Part shown: in pieces, positions 17,694 through 26,695 of the stretch
Position numbering within the stretch: the stretch's first letter is position 1
Layout: every line of letters starts with the position of its first letter
Assembly: GCA_030446485.1 (NCBI GenBank)
Contig: JAUJNF010000003.1
Coordinates: 163,570-227,569 of the forward strand
DNA length: 64,000 nt
Origin: Thermoleophilaceae bacterium
Lineage (GTDB): Bacteria; Actinomycetota; Thermoleophilia; Solirubrobacterales; Thermoleophilaceae
Direction: 5' to 3'
Notes under the pieces: generated by a model
Database searches by the model: none
Told to the model about the DNA's origin: nothing
What the model saw: the letters and a program-made list of their open reading frames with translations, nothing else
Translations under genes and position numbers: made by a program

Positions 17694-18122
17694 TCAGTCG
17701 TCGCCGCCGGAGGACGCCGGAGCGTCCGCCGCGGCACGGGCGGCCACCGGCGAGCCGACACCTTCTTCGCGCCCGCGCGGGACCTCGGCGCGCGGCCGCG
17801 CGGGAGGCGGCGGCGAGCCGGGCTTGAGGCGAATGGTGCGGAACCGGACCACGCCGTCGCTGATCCTCAGCGTCCGGTTGAGCCGTTCGAGCAGGGCCGG
17901 GGGGCCCTCGAACTGGAACAGGTGATAGGCCGCCTCACCCTTGTGATCGATCTCGTACGCCATCTCGCGACTGCCCCAGTCGTGGGTGCCGACCAGCGTG
18001 CCCTCGCTCTCGATCGCCGCCTGGACGCCGGCGAGGATCTCCCCACGGCGCTCGTCCTCGGCCTGGGGATCGAGCATGAGCATGAGGTCGTAGAGGCGGG
18101 ACACGGGCGCCGACTCTAGCAA
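17694..18122 (-). CDS. rpsF: 30S ribosomal protein S6
   Basis: S6 with the core RLYDLMLMLDP, GWDxR-like HDWGSREMAYEIDHKGEAAYHLFQFEGPP and LNRTLRISDGVVRFRTIRL. A disordered Pro/Ala/Gly C-terminal extension of about 40 residues follows. Two starts are possible. TTG 18122 has a purine-rich AGGAAGGGGG upstream and gives 142 residues. GTG 18104 begins right before the family core. S6 pairs with S18 on the 30S platform, whose gene is downstream. Confidence 0.93.
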   Translation of the reverse strand: MLESAPVSRLYDLMLMLDPQAEDERRGEILAGVQAAIESEGTLVGTHDWGSREMAYEIDHKGEAAYHLFQFEGPPALLERLNRTLRISDGVVRFRTIRLKPGSPPPPARPRAEVPRGREEGVGSPVAARAAADAPASSGGDD

Positions 18123-18166
18123 CGAGGCCCCCTTCCTCCGACGCGCGCGCCGGGAGGATCCGCCCG

Positions 18167-19642
18167 CTACCGGGACGGAACGAGCCCCCCGCGCTTGGCC
18201 TCGATGTCGCGCAGCTGGTCGTCCACCCAGTCCCCCGGGTCCCGGGCCATCACGATCTTCTTCAGCCCCTCGGCCCGCCAGGAGCGCTCCTCCGCGGACA
18301 TGGTCAGAGCCCGGTGGATCGCGTCGGCCTGATCCTGCACGTCGAACGGGTTCACCGACAGGGCGAACTCGCCGAGCTCCTCGTGGGCACCGGTGTTCTC
18401 GGACAGCAGCGACACGCCGTGACGCTCATTCACGAGCGGTCCCTCCTTGGCCACGAGGTTCATACCGTCGAACATGGCGTTCACCACGAGCAGGTCGTAG
18501 TGCTTGTAACAGGCGATCGCCTCCTCGAGGTTCTCGCGCAGCTTCAGGTCGATCGGCATCCAGTCGGTGGTGCCGTGGCGATGGTTGACCACCGCCACCA
18601 GCGCCTCGATCCGCTCGAGGTACTCCGCGTACTCGGGCACGTCCTGGCGCGAGGGGACCATGTGGGCGATGAACGTGACCTGCTCCCGGAACTCCGGGTG
18701 CTGCTCGAGGAACAGGTCGAAGGCCGTGAACCCGCGCAGGACGTTCTTCGACAGGTCGGCGCGGTCCACGCGCAGGATGAGGTGCTCGCGCCGCCGGCGC
18801 AGGATCTCACGCTCGTACTCGTGCACGGCCGGGCGCTGGGCGGTGCGGGTGAAGCTCTCCGCTGAGATCGGCAGGGGGTAGGCGCGTACCCACACCTCCC
18901 GCCCGTCGAAGTGCACGATGCCCGCCTCGTAGTCGACTCTCAGGTCGAGCAGGTCCCGGCAGCAGAGCAAAAAGTTGTGCTGGTAGGCCCGCGTGTGGAA
19001 GGCGACTATGTCGTTCGAGAGGATCCCTTCGAAGAGGTCCTCGCGGATGTCGCGCGGCAGCACGCGCCAGGAGTCGGGCTGGGTCCACGGGATGTGCACG
19101 AAGTGGTGCAGGAAGGCGTCGGGGCGGTCCTTCCTGATCGCTCGCGGCGCCGTGTACAGGTGGTAGTCGTGGAGCATCACCACGGGGTTCGCATCGCCCG
19201 CGATCTCCTCGAGCACCGCAGCCGCGAGATCCTGGTTGACCACGCGGTAGCCGTTCTCGTAGGCGTTCACCTCGTCGCGGCGGATGTCCGGCGCGTTCGA
19301 GAGGTCCCAGAGGTAATGCTGGATGAACCACAGCAGCGGGTTGGCCACCACGTTGTAGAAGAGCTCGTAGGCGTCGGGATCGCTGGCCACCAGCCGAATG
19401 CGGTACTCGGTTCCGTCGACGGTGACCGGAAAGCTCCGGCCACCGTGCCGGTCGGTGGCCTCGACGTCCTCGGGCGTCATGGCCGAGGCCACCCACAGGG
19501 CGTCGCGATGGTTGACGAGGCCGGTGAGCGCCGTGACGAGTCCACCCCCGCCCCGGGTGGCGGCGAGCTCGCCCCCATCGTTGCGTGCGAACGTGGCCGG
19601 CCCGCGGTTGGACACGAGCACCAGCGGCGTCTCGGACGTCAG
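18167..19642 (-). CDS. otsA: Alpha,alpha-trehalose-phosphate synthase (GT20)
   Basis: A 491-residue GT20 enzyme transferring glucose from a nucleotide sugar to glucose-6-phosphate. Seen are LVLVSNRGP with a Gly-rich loop (TRGGGGLVTAL), WFIQHYLWDL, VMLHDYHLY, HFVHIPWTQPDSW and the C-terminal VVNAMFDGMNLVAKEG and SENTGAHEELG donor motifs. CTG 19642 overlaps the treT stop (CTGA) and is preceded by a G-rich run; GTG 19621 is an alternative just before the core. No otsB phosphatase is adjacent. Confidence 0.92.
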   Translation of the reverse strand: MTSETPLVLVSNRGPATFARNDGGELAATRGGGGLVTALTGLVNHRDALWVASAMTPEDVEATDRHGGRSFPVTVDGTEYRIRLVASDPDAYELFYNVVANPLLWFIQHYLWDLSNAPDIRRDEVNAYENGYRVVNQDLAAAVLEEIAGDANPVVMLHDYHLYTAPRAIRKDRPDAFLHHFVHIPWTQPDSWRVLPRDIREDLFEGILSNDIVAFHTRAYQHNFLLCCRDLLDLRVDYEAGIVHFDGREVWVRAYPLPISAESFTRTAQRPAVHEYEREILRRRREHLILRVDRADLSKNVLRGFTAFDLFLEQHPEFREQVTFIAHMVPSRQDVPEYAEYLERIEALVAVVNHRHGTTDWMPIDLKLRENLEEAIACYKHYDLLVVNAMFDGMNLVAKEGPLVNERHGVSLLSENTGAHEELGEFALSVNPFDVQDQADAIHRALTMSAEERSWRAEGLKKIVMARDPGDWVDDQLRDIEAKRGGLVPSR

Positions 19643-20871
19643 GCGAGCCCCCCGAAGATGCGCAGCCAGTCGCGCAAGAGCCGCGGCGTGAGGAAGTGCT
19701 CGCGCACATGCTCCTTGCCGGCCCGGCCCAGCCGCTTGCCGAGCGCCGGCTCGCCCAGGATCTCGATCGTGCGCTCGGCGCACTCGGCGGGGGAAGAGAC
19801 GAGGTACCCCGTCCGGCCGTCCTCGACCTGCAGCGGTATCCCGCCGACGTCGCCGCCGATGAACGGCCGGGCCTTCCACAGGGCCTCGGACACCGTCAGG
19901 CCGAAGCCCTCGCGGGTGGACTTCTGCACCAGCACGTCCGCCTGCGACTGGAAGGCGTTCACCTCGATCGCGCCCACGTTGTTCAGGTTGTTCAGGATCT
20001 TGATGTCCTCGTCCCCGCGCGCGTGCTCGAGCGTCGAGTTGAAGAACGTCCAGCCCTCGGGATCGTCGGTGGCCATCGAGCCCACGAGAGCGAGCTGGAC
20101 GTTGGGGATCTCCGCGGTGACCGAGCGGTAGGCGTCGATCACCCCGATCGGGTCCTTCCAGGGATCGAACCGGGATACCTGGCACATCAGCGGCCGGTCG
20201 ACGTCGATGCCGAACTGGTCGCACACGAAGGCGGCGTCCTCGGGCGACAGGGCCATGTTCTTCGGTGACAGGGGGTCGATCGCCGGGGGGCAGATGTGCA
20301 CGGTGTCGCCGCCCAGGCCGTCGGGCACGTACTGCCGCAGGTGGAACACGGAGCCGTCGTACTCGCGCAGGAACGGCACGAGGTGGTCGAGGGTGGGCGG
20401 GTGCGGGGTCGAGAGGTCGATGTGACAGCGCCAGATCCAGTTGCGCGCCTTGTCTGCCACGTGCTGGCGCACGAGGGCCGGCTGCGGATCGTGCACGATG
20501 ATCACGTCCCACCCGCTCTCGAGCTCCCGGGCGTTCATCTCGTTGTAGTCCTCGTAGATGCGCCACTCGCTCGGGGAGAGGTCGAGGGGATGGCCCTGCA
20601 GCGCGTTGTGCATGAGCTTGGTGGCGTTGTAGAACTCCTCGCGGCCGATCATCACGTGCCAGTGGGCGTCGAGGCCCACGTCGCGCATCAGCGGCAGCAG
20701 CGTGTAGAGGATCTCCGACACGCCGCCGCCGAACGCGGTGGCCGACAGGTGCAGGACCTTCAGGCCCTCGAGCTCGGAGGCCAGCTCACGGACCTCGGCG
20801 GTGAGGTCGCGGCCCACCAGGTGCGTGTAATCGGCGAGGGACTTGTGGCCCACCGCTACGGGTTGCAGCAC
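19639..20871 (-). CDS. treT: Trehalose synthase TreT (GT4 trehalose glycosyltransferase)
   Basis: A 410-residue GT-B glycosyltransferase, with LHLSATAFGGGVSEILYTLLPL near the N terminus, WRCHIDLSTPHP, ICPPAIDPLSPKN, QVSRFDPWKDPIGVIDAYR, the donor-site block VLVQKSTREGFGLTVSEALW and GGIPLQVEDGRTGYLV. TreT-type enzymes make trehalose reversibly from NDP-glucose and glucose. GTG 20871 has GAGGAG 6 nt upstream. It is translationally coupled to otsA, giving two trehalose routes in one transcript, probably for osmotic or desiccation stress. Confidence 0.92.
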   Translation of the reverse strand: MLQPVAVGHKSLADYTHLVGRDLTAEVRELASELEGLKVLHLSATAFGGGVSEILYTLLPLMRDVGLDAHWHVMIGREEFYNATKLMHNALQGHPLDLSPSEWRIYEDYNEMNARELESGWDVIIVHDPQPALVRQHVADKARNWIWRCHIDLSTPHPPTLDHLVPFLREYDGSVFHLRQYVPDGLGGDTVHICPPAIDPLSPKNMALSPEDAAFVCDQFGIDVDRPLMCQVSRFDPWKDPIGVIDAYRSVTAEIPNVQLALVGSMATDDPEGWTFFNSTLEHARGDEDIKILNNLNNVGAIEVNAFQSQADVLVQKSTREGFGLTVSEALWKARPFIGGDVGGIPLQVEDGRTGYLVSSPAECAERTIEILGEPALGKRLGRAGKEHVREHFLTPRLLRDWLRIFGGLA

Positions 20872-20914
20872 GGAATCTCCTCGGGCAGTGGGACGCTCGA
20901 CAGTAGCGCAGGGA

Positions 20915-21304
20915 TCAGAGGTACTTCACGAGGCGGGTCGCGCTTGCCTCATAGTCCCACTCGTCCACGGTTGCCTCGACGATCGCGCGGCTCAGCTCGC
21001 GCTCGTGGACGATCTCGGGCCGGGGTCGGTCGGCCTCCACCCGGACGAGGAGGTGCCCGGCCCGGAGCTCGATCTCCAGCCGCAGCCGCCGCGGCGGGCC
21101 GTTCCCGTCGAGGTCGGCGGCCGCCGGATCCATCAGGTCGTTGGCCGCCTCGCTGATCGCCAACTTGAGGTCGGCGACGTCGGCGGGCCCGAGCGGCGTG
21201 AGCCGGCAGACTCCCGCCAGGGCGAGCCGGGCGAGCCCGACGAACTCCGGCCGGGCAGGCACCACGAGCCGGACCGTCTGGCCCTCGTTCGTCGGTGGCT
21301 CCAT
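20915..21304 (-). CDS. RsbW-like ATP-binding anti-sigma factor
   Basis: A 129-residue HATPase_c-fold protein. ADVADLKLAISEAANDLMD carries the N-box pattern E-x3-N of SpoIIAB/RsbW kinases. The later G1/G2 boxes are poorly conserved, so kinase activity is doubtful. Such proteins bind sigma factors or STAS antagonists. It is a single gene between treT and htrA, with no sigma gene adjacent. The STAS protein at 8.1 kb is a conceivable partner but unproven. Confidence 0.75.
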   Translation of the reverse strand: MEPPTNEGQTVRLVVPARPEFVGLARLALAGVCRLTPLGPADVADLKLAISEAANDLMDPAAADLDGNGPPRRLRLEIELRAGHLLVRVEADRPRPEIVHERELSRAIVEATVDEWDYEASATRLVKYL

Positions 21305-21355
21305 CCGTCCGACGTTCCGCGGCCTCGGATCCGTTAAACCGCCTTGGCCGTTTCC

Positions 21356-22600
21356 TCAGGGCTCGGGGGAGGCCTCGGGAGCGCGATCCGGGCGCTCGCC
21401 GAGGGTCACGGTCACGGTTCGGCGCTCCCCGTCGCGGAACACCTCGAGCCGCACCCTGTCGCCCGGCATCTTGAGGCTGATGAGGTCGCCGAGGTTGTTG
21501 GCGTTGTCCAGCGGGTCGCCGTCGACCGAGACGATCACGTCGCCGTTCTCCGGGATCTCGCGCTGGCCCTGGAAGTCGATCTTGTCGTCACCGGTCTCGA
21601 GGCCCGCTTCGTCGGCCGGGCTGCCGGACTCGACGCCGGCCACCAGGGCCCCGGTGTCGGCGTCCACGTCGAGGCGCTCCGCGAGCTGCGGATATAGCTG
21701 CTGGGACGTGACCCCCAGGTAGCCGTAGTCCACCTCGCCCTTCGCCCGGAGCTGGTCGAGCGAGCGCCTCACGGTGTTCACGGGCACGGCGAACCCCACG
21801 CCCTCCCCGCCTCCGCTGGTGGACTTGATCTGCGAGTTGATGCCGATGACGCGACCCCTGGCGTCGAGCAATGGACCGCCGGAGTTGCCGCGGTTGATCG
21901 CGGCGTCGGTCTGGATCGCGTTGCCGATCGCGAAGGCGGTCAGCGACTCGATGTCGCGGTCGATCGCCGATATCACCCCGATCGAGAGCGACTGCCGCTC
22001 GCCGAACGGGCTGCCGATGGCCGCCACCGGCGCGCCCACCTGCAAGGCGCTCGAGCTACCGAGGCGAATCGGCGTGAGCGGCAGTCCGCCCGGATCGAGC
22101 TTGAGCAGCGCGACGTCGGAGTTCGGGTCCTCGCCGACGATCTCGGAGGCCACGCGGTTGCCGTCGGCGAACTCCACGTAGACCTCGTCGGCGCGCTTCA
22201 GGTCCGAGCCCTCGCCGGTGGTCACGACGTGTGCGTTGGTGGCCACGAAGCCCTGGTCGTCGAGCACGAAGCCCGATCCGAGGCCTCCCTCGCCCCCGCC
22301 GGGCTCGGGCGGCGAGCCCTCCTCGTCGAAGATCGAGATCACGGTGACGACTCCGGGCGCCAGGCGCTTGTACAGGAGGGCCGGGTTGAGCCCATTGCCC
22401 TTGCCGTCCACGTCCTCGACCACCTCTACGCGCGTGCGCTCGATCGTGCGCGTGGGAGCCGGCTCGGCGGCGGGCGCCTCCCCGGCGGGCTCGGACGGCT
22501 CCTCGTCGGCGGAGATGCCGCAGCCGGCGGTGGCCAGGGCGAGGAGCCAGGCGATCAGCGCCCCGGCACCGGGGCGGAGCCAGCGACCCGACGCCTTCAA
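21356..22600 (-). CDS. HtrA/DegP-type trypsin-like serine protease lipoprotein
   Basis: A 414-residue S1C protease. An N-terminal lipoprotein signal ends at the lipobox TAGC (about residue 27) and is followed by a Glu/Pro/Ala linker. The protease domain has the triad His in TNAHVV, Asp in NSDVALLKL and Ser in GNSGGPLLD. One C-terminal PDZ domain (YLGVTSQQLYP, GSPADEAGLETGD) completes it. TTG 22600 overlaps the histidine-kinase stop (TTGA). Coupling to a two-component system suggests envelope-stress proteolysis. Confidence 0.93.
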   Translation of the reverse strand: MKASGRWLRPGAGALIAWLLALATAGCGISADEEPSEPAGEAPAAEPAPTRTIERTRVEVVEDVDGKGNGLNPALLYKRLAPGVVTVISIFDEEGSPPEPGGGEGGLGSGFVLDDQGFVATNAHVVTTGEGSDLKRADEVYVEFADGNRVASEIVGEDPNSDVALLKLDPGGLPLTPIRLGSSSALQVGAPVAAIGSPFGERQSLSIGVISAIDRDIESLTAFAIGNAIQTDAAINRGNSGGPLLDARGRVIGINSQIKSTSGGGEGVGFAVPVNTVRRSLDQLRAKGEVDYGYLGVTSQQLYPQLAERLDVDADTGALVAGVESGSPADEAGLETGDDKIDFQGQREIPENGDVIVSVDGDPLDNANNLGDLISLKMPGDRVRLEVFRDGERRTVTVTLGERPDRAPEASPEP

Positions 22601-24042
22601 GGAGCCGTTCCGTCGTTGCTCGGATCCGCTGAGGGGAGGGCCAGCGTGAACACCGTGCTCCCCGGCCGCGAGACCAGCCGGATCTCGCCCTCCATGCGCT
22701 CGGCCAGCTCCCGGGCGATGGCGAGCCCGAGGCCGGAGCCGCGCGCCGCGTCGGCCGTGTAGAAGCGCTCGAAGAGCTGGTCGGCCGACGCTCCGTCCAC
22801 CCCGTGGCCCGCATCCGCCACCGCGAACTCCGCATGTCCGTTGTCTCGGTTGGCTATCACGGTGACGGGGGTGCCCTCCGGCGTGTGCCGCAGTGCGTTG
22901 TCCACGAGGATACGCATGATCTGCGTCACCCTCTGTGGGTCGCACCAGGCCTCGACGCGTCCCGTCGGAAGGCGCACGTCGAGCCCGCCGCCGTGCCGCG
23001 CCGCGGCCGGCGTGAACTCCTGCGCCACGTCGCGCGCGAGCTCGCTGAGGTCCGTCTCCTCCGGGTTGATCTCGATCGAGCCGGCATCGAGCTTCGAGAG
23101 GTCCAGCAGGTCCACCGCCAGCTTCTGGAGGCGCTCGATCTGCTCCCGCATGGCCCGCACGAACTGGCGCCGGGTGTCGTCGTCGAGCTCCTCGTCCTCG
23201 AGCAGCTCGAGGAAGCCGCCCAGCGAGAAGATCGGCGTGCGCAGCTCGTGGGACGCGTTGGCGATGAACTCCCTTCTCACGCGGTCGACCCGCGCGAGCT
23301 GCTCCTGCATCTCGTTGAACGTGCGGGTCAGCTCGCCGAGCTCGTCGCTCGAATCGATCGGAAGGGGATCGATGAAGTTGCCTGCCGCGACCTCGCCGGC
23401 CGCCTTCTCTATCCGGTTCACGCGGCGGGCGAGCGAGTGGGCGAGCAGGTAGCCGCCGAGGAGAGCGACGATGAGCGCCACGACCCCGGCGCCCAGCACC
23501 TCGGCCCGCACGAGCGCCACCGAGTCGCTCGTGTCCTCGAGACTGCGGGTGTACAGGACGACCCACTCGATGCGTCCCCGCACGACGATCGGCCGGGCCA
23601 CCTGAGCGACGCGACCGTCCCGCTCGCCGCTGGCCCCCCTGGCCACTCGGCCGCTGGCCGCCGCTCGCGCCGCCACCGTGTAGTCCTCGTCGGCCGGAGT
23701 CGTCTCCAGCGAGTCCGCGACCCGGTTGAGCACCGGCCGCCCGTCGCTCGAGTAGGTGCTGAGCACGGTCACCTGGGCGTCGGCGTTGTCCCCCACGGTG
23801 CGTACCAGGGCCTCGAGCGCATCGAGCTCGATGTTCTGGTCCACGACGTTCTCGAGCGGGCCCGAGGACGCCTCCGCGGCGCGGCTCAGGTCGCCGAGGC
23901 GCTGCGACTCCAGGTTCGACTGGAGCTGCGGAACCACGTAAAAGAAGATCACCGCGAACGCGAGCGCGGTGATGCCGCCGAAGGTCAGCGTCAGCTTGTT
24001 CTTCAGGGAGCGGGCTCGCGCGGGCAGCCGTGGGGGCATCAT
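22597..24042 (-). CDS. Sensor histidine kinase
   Basis: A 481-residue membrane kinase. TM1 spans about residues 18-38. The extracytoplasmic sensor loop covers about 40-175 and includes NIELDALEALVRTVGDNADAQVTVL. TM2 is about 180-200, then a HAMP region (NRIEKAAGEVAAGNF). HisKA carries the phospho-His in ASHELRTPIFSLGGF (about 265), and HATPase has the N box VDNALRHTPEG and G boxes DAGHGVDG and GSGLGLAIARELA. ATG 24042 overlaps the response-regulator stop (ATGA). The cognate regulator and HtrA make one operon. Confidence 0.94.
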   Translation of the reverse strand: MMPPRLPARARSLKNKLTLTFGGITALAFAVIFFYVVPQLQSNLESQRLGDLSRAAEASSGPLENVVDQNIELDALEALVRTVGDNADAQVTVLSTYSSDGRPVLNRVADSLETTPADEDYTVAARAAASGRVARGASGERDGRVAQVARPIVVRGRIEWVVLYTRSLEDTSDSVALVRAEVLGAGVVALIVALLGGYLLAHSLARRVNRIEKAAGEVAAGNFIDPLPIDSSDELGELTRTFNEMQEQLARVDRVRREFIANASHELRTPIFSLGGFLELLEDEELDDDTRRQFVRAMREQIERLQKLAVDLLDLSKLDAGSIEINPEETDLSELARDVAQEFTPAAARHGGGLDVRLPTGRVEAWCDPQRVTQIMRILVDNALRHTPEGTPVTVIANRDNGHAEFAVADAGHGVDGASADQLFERFYTADAARGSGLGLAIARELAERMEGEIRLVSRPGSTVFTLALPSADPSNDGTAP

Positions 24043-24740
24043 CGGTCCACGAAGAAGTAGCCGGCGCCGCGCATCGTCCGCAGGTAGAAGGGCTCCGTGG
24101 GATCGGGCTCGAGCTTCTCCCGCAGGTGCCGGATGTGGACGTCGATCGTCCGCGGGTCGCGGTACGCCGAGTCGCCCCAGATGCGCTCGAGGAGCTGCGT
24201 CCGGCTGAAGACCCGACCGGGGCTGCGCGCGAGCGCCGCCAGGATCTCGAACTCGACGTGGGTCAGCCGGACGGGCGCGTCGCGCATCTGCACCACCCGC
24301 TTCGAGTAGTCGATGCGCAGGCCCTCGTGCTCGAAGGGCTCCTCCTCGATCGTCTCCGTGCGGGAGTGCTCGGCGCGCCTCAGCACGGCCTTGACACGGC
24401 TGCGGAACTCGCGCATCGAGAACGGCTTGGTGATGTAGTCGTCGGCGCCGAGCTCCAGCCCGAGGACGGTGTCGAACTCCTCGGCCTTTGCCGTGAGCAT
24501 GATGATCGGCACGCCACTGCGGGCCCGGAGCTGGCGGCAGACCTCGAAGCCGTCCACCCGCGGGAGCATCAGGTCGAGCACCACGAGGTCGAAGCTCTGC
24601 TCGCGGAAGCGATCGAGGGCCTCCTGCCCGTCGAGGGCCGGAACCACCTCGTAGCCCTCCTTGCGCAGCGGATAGGTGAGCAGCGTCTGGATCGACTGCT
24701 CGTCGTCGACGAGGAGGATGCGCGGAGTCTGGTGGGACAT
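24039..24740 (-). CDS. OmpR/PhoB-type response regulator
   Basis: 233 residues. The receiver domain has DDE at 12-14, the phospho-acceptor D56 in LVVLDLMLP, T and K switch residues (MLTAKAEE, YITKPF). It is joined to a winged-helix DNA-binding domain with VRLTHVEFEILAALARSPGRVFSR and the recognition helix TIDVHIRHLREKLE. It is probably co-transcribed with its kinase and htrA. A TACAAT box on this strand lies 45 nt upstream of the ATG. Confidence 0.95.
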   Translation of the reverse strand: MSHQTPRILLVDDEQSIQTLLTYPLRKEGYEVVPALDGQEALDRFREQSFDLVVLDLMLPRVDGFEVCRQLRARSGVPIIMLTAKAEEFDTVLGLELGADDYITKPFSMREFRSRVKAVLRRAEHSRTETIEEEPFEHEGLRIDYSKRVVQMRDAPVRLTHVEFEILAALARSPGRVFSRTQLLERIWGDSAYRDPRTIDVHIRHLREKLEPDPTEPFYLRTMRGAGYFFVDR

Positions 24741-24784
24741 TGTGAGTTCCCGTTCCCTGCGGCGGGAACCGAGGCCTGCGCAAA

Positions 24785-24790
24785 ATTGTA
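24785..24790 (-). promoter_or_regulatory. TACAAT -10 of the two-component operon
   Basis: Minus-strand TACAAT about 45 nt before ATG 24740. It overlaps by two bases the plus-strand TAGGTT hexamer of the divergent gene. Confidence 0.5.
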
Positions 24791-24794
24791 GGTT
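24789..24794 (+). promoter_or_regulatory. TAGGTT -10 hexamer, leaderless
   Basis: TAGGTT ends 7 nt before TTG 24802 and shares two bases with the divergent TACAAT box. Confidence 0.45.
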
Positions 24795-24801
24795 GCAGGG
24801 G

Positions 24802-26616
24802 TTGCTCGAGCCGCGCCTCTACCGAGCGGCGTTCATACCCGCCGTGCTCGCCGCGGTCTTCGCGATGTTCTCGCTCGAGGACCGGTCGTCGCCCCTGCCC
24901 CAGGGCCTGGCGGCGGACGCGCTGTTCGACGAGGCTCCGGCCCTCGAATCGGCACGTCGCCTGGCGCGGGCCGGTCCCGACCGCCGGGCCGGGACGCCGG
25001 GAGACGCCGCGGCTGCCCGGACGGTGGAGCGCGAGCTCGGTGCCCGTGGCTTCGAGACTCGCGTGGACCGCTTTTCCGCCGAGGACACCGAGCTCGTGAA
25101 CGTGGTCGGCCGTCGGGTGGGCGCGTCCCGCGACCAGATCGTGGTGATGGCGGCCCGCGACGCCGTGTCGGTGCCCGACCTGCGCGGGAGCGCCGCCGAC
25201 ACGGCCGCACTGCTCGAGGTGGCACGGGTGCTGGGAGGTCGCACCGCGCGCAAGACGCTGCTGCTCGCGTCCGTCGACGGCGCCGCTCTCGGTGACGCCG
25301 GCGCCCGGCGCTTGATCGACACGATCGAGGACCGCGATCGCATCGAGGCCGTGATCGTGCTGTCGGGCCTCGGTGCCGGCCGGGATGCGACTCCGGCGCT
25401 CGTGCAGTGGTCGAACGACGTATCGAGGGGGTCGGTCGGACTGGCGCGCACGGTATCGGCCTCCGTCGGCAGAGAGCTCGGCGAGGCTCCCGTCGAGAGC
25501 GGCACGCTGGCGCAGCTGGTGCGGCTGGCCCTGCCGCTCGGTCTCGGGGCGCAGGGCGTGCTGTTGGAGCGCGACGTCGAGGCGATCCGCGTGGCGGGCG
25601 GCGGTGAGGTTCCCGCGGCGGATGGCGAGGACAAGATCGCCGAAGACCGCTACGCGGGCCTCGGCCGGGCGGTGCTGCGGACGGTCCTGGCCCTCGACCG
25701 CGGTGCCCGGGCGGAGCGCGGCCCGGCCACCTACGTCGGTGTGGCGCGCAAGATCATTCCCGGTTGGGTGCTCGTCCTGCTCGCCGGCACGTTGATCCTG
25801 CCCGCGCTGGCCGCCTCGGTGGACGCGTTCGCGCGCGCACGCAGACGGCGCAAGTCCGTCGGGCGCTGGGCGTGGTGGCTGGCCGCCGGGGTCCTGCCCT
25901 TCCTGGCCGGCCTGGCGATGGCGGAGCTGCTCGTGCTGGTCGGCCAGGCGCCCAACGCGCCGCCCGCCCCGCCGCCGCCGAGCGTGGCGACACTCGACCC
26001 GGGCGCGACGGCGGCTCTCGGCGTGACCGCGGCCACCACCGCCCTGGTCTGGGCGTTTGTCCGGCCGGCGCTCATTCGGCGGGCGGCTCCGGGTCCCGTG
26101 GCGGTAGCGGCCCCAGGTCCCGGCCCGCGGTCCGAAGGGCCCAGACGCGATGACGGCGAGACGGCCGCCGGCGCGGCCTTCGCCCTCGGGCTCGCGCTCA
26201 CCGTGCTGCTCCTGTGGCTGCTGAACCCCTTTGCCGCGCTGCTTGTGGTCCCGGCCCTTCACCTCTGGACGCTGGCCGCGCTGACCCGGGTACGGCCGCG
26301 CACGAGCGCCCTGCTCACGGCCGGAGGCCTGGTGCTTCCGGCCGCGGCGCTCGTCTTCTACCTGAGCTACCTGTCGCTGAATCCGGTGGAGGGAGCCTGG
26401 TACCTGTTCCTGCTCGTGACGGGCCACCACACCGGGCTCGCCGCGAGCCTGCTGGCCTGCACGCTGCTCGGCCTGCTCGGGTCGCTCATCGCGTTGACGG
26501 TGGCCAGGGCACGGGTCATGAGGAACCGGGAGGAAGAGGAGACGGGGATCCGCGGGCCGGCCACCTACGCCGGGCCGGGGTCGCTGGGAGGGACGGAGTC
26601 GGCGTTGCGGCGGTGA
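24802..26616 (+). CDS. Degenerate M28-peptidase-like multi-pass membrane protein
   Basis: A 604-residue protein. The N-terminal anchor (YRAAFIPAVLAAVFAMFSLE) is followed by an M28-like domain (RRAGTPGDAAAARTVERELGARGFE, then GSAADTAALLEVARVLGG). The zinc-ligand positions look lost: the family AHYDS site reads AARDA and the DGEE site reads DGAA, so catalysis is unlikely. About seven membrane helices follow from residue 310, with a Pro-rich break (NAPPAPPPPS). TTG 24802 is chosen from family-like LEPRLYRAAF and an upstream TAGGTT. The function is unknown. Confidence 0.75.
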   Translation: MLEPRLYRAAFIPAVLAAVFAMFSLEDRSSPLPQGLAADALFDEAPALESARRLARAGPDRRAGTPGDAAAARTVERELGARGFETRVDRFSAEDTELVNVVGRRVGASRDQIVVMAARDAVSVPDLRGSAADTAALLEVARVLGGRTARKTLLLASVDGAALGDAGARRLIDTIEDRDRIEAVIVLSGLGAGRDATPALVQWSNDVSRGSVGLARTVSASVGRELGEAPVESGTLAQLVRLALPLGLGAQGVLLERDVEAIRVAGGGEVPAADGEDKIAEDRYAGLGRAVLRTVLALDRGARAERGPATYVGVARKIIPGWVLVLLAGTLILPALAASVDAFARARRRRKSVGRWAWWLAAGVLPFLAGLAMAELLVLVGQAPNAPPAPPPPSVATLDPGATAALGVTAATTALVWAFVRPALIRRAAPGPVAVAAPGPGPRSEGPRRDDGETAAGAAFALGLALTVLLLWLLNPFAALLVVPALHLWTLAALTRVRPRTSALLTAGGLVLPAAALVFYLSYLSLNPVEGAWYLFLLVTGHHTGLAASLLACTLLGLLGSLIALTVARARVMRNREEEETGIRGPATYAGPGSLGGTESALRR

Positions 26617-26630
26617 GGCGCTAGGCGCGG

Positions 26631-26695
26631 GTGGACAGTGGACAGTGGACGGGGACCACTGTGATGTCGCGGTCCGTCCACCGTCCACCGTCCAC
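26631..26695. repeat. Palindromic heptamer repeat, locus A
   Basis: Three tandem GTGGACA/G heptamers (left arm 26631-26657) face three CGTCCAC heptamers (right arm 26671-26695) around a 13-nt loop, giving a long hairpin of about 25 bp. On the minus strand the mismatches become G.U pairs. The same heptamer family recurs at 38.6 and 59.9 kb. It lies between the M28-like gene and a small gene. Confidence 0.75.

Noticed and set aside
21305..21355. GTTTAA upstream of the RsbW-like gene as a sigma-B type promoter
   Set aside because: No matching GGGTAT-like -10 at the right distance.
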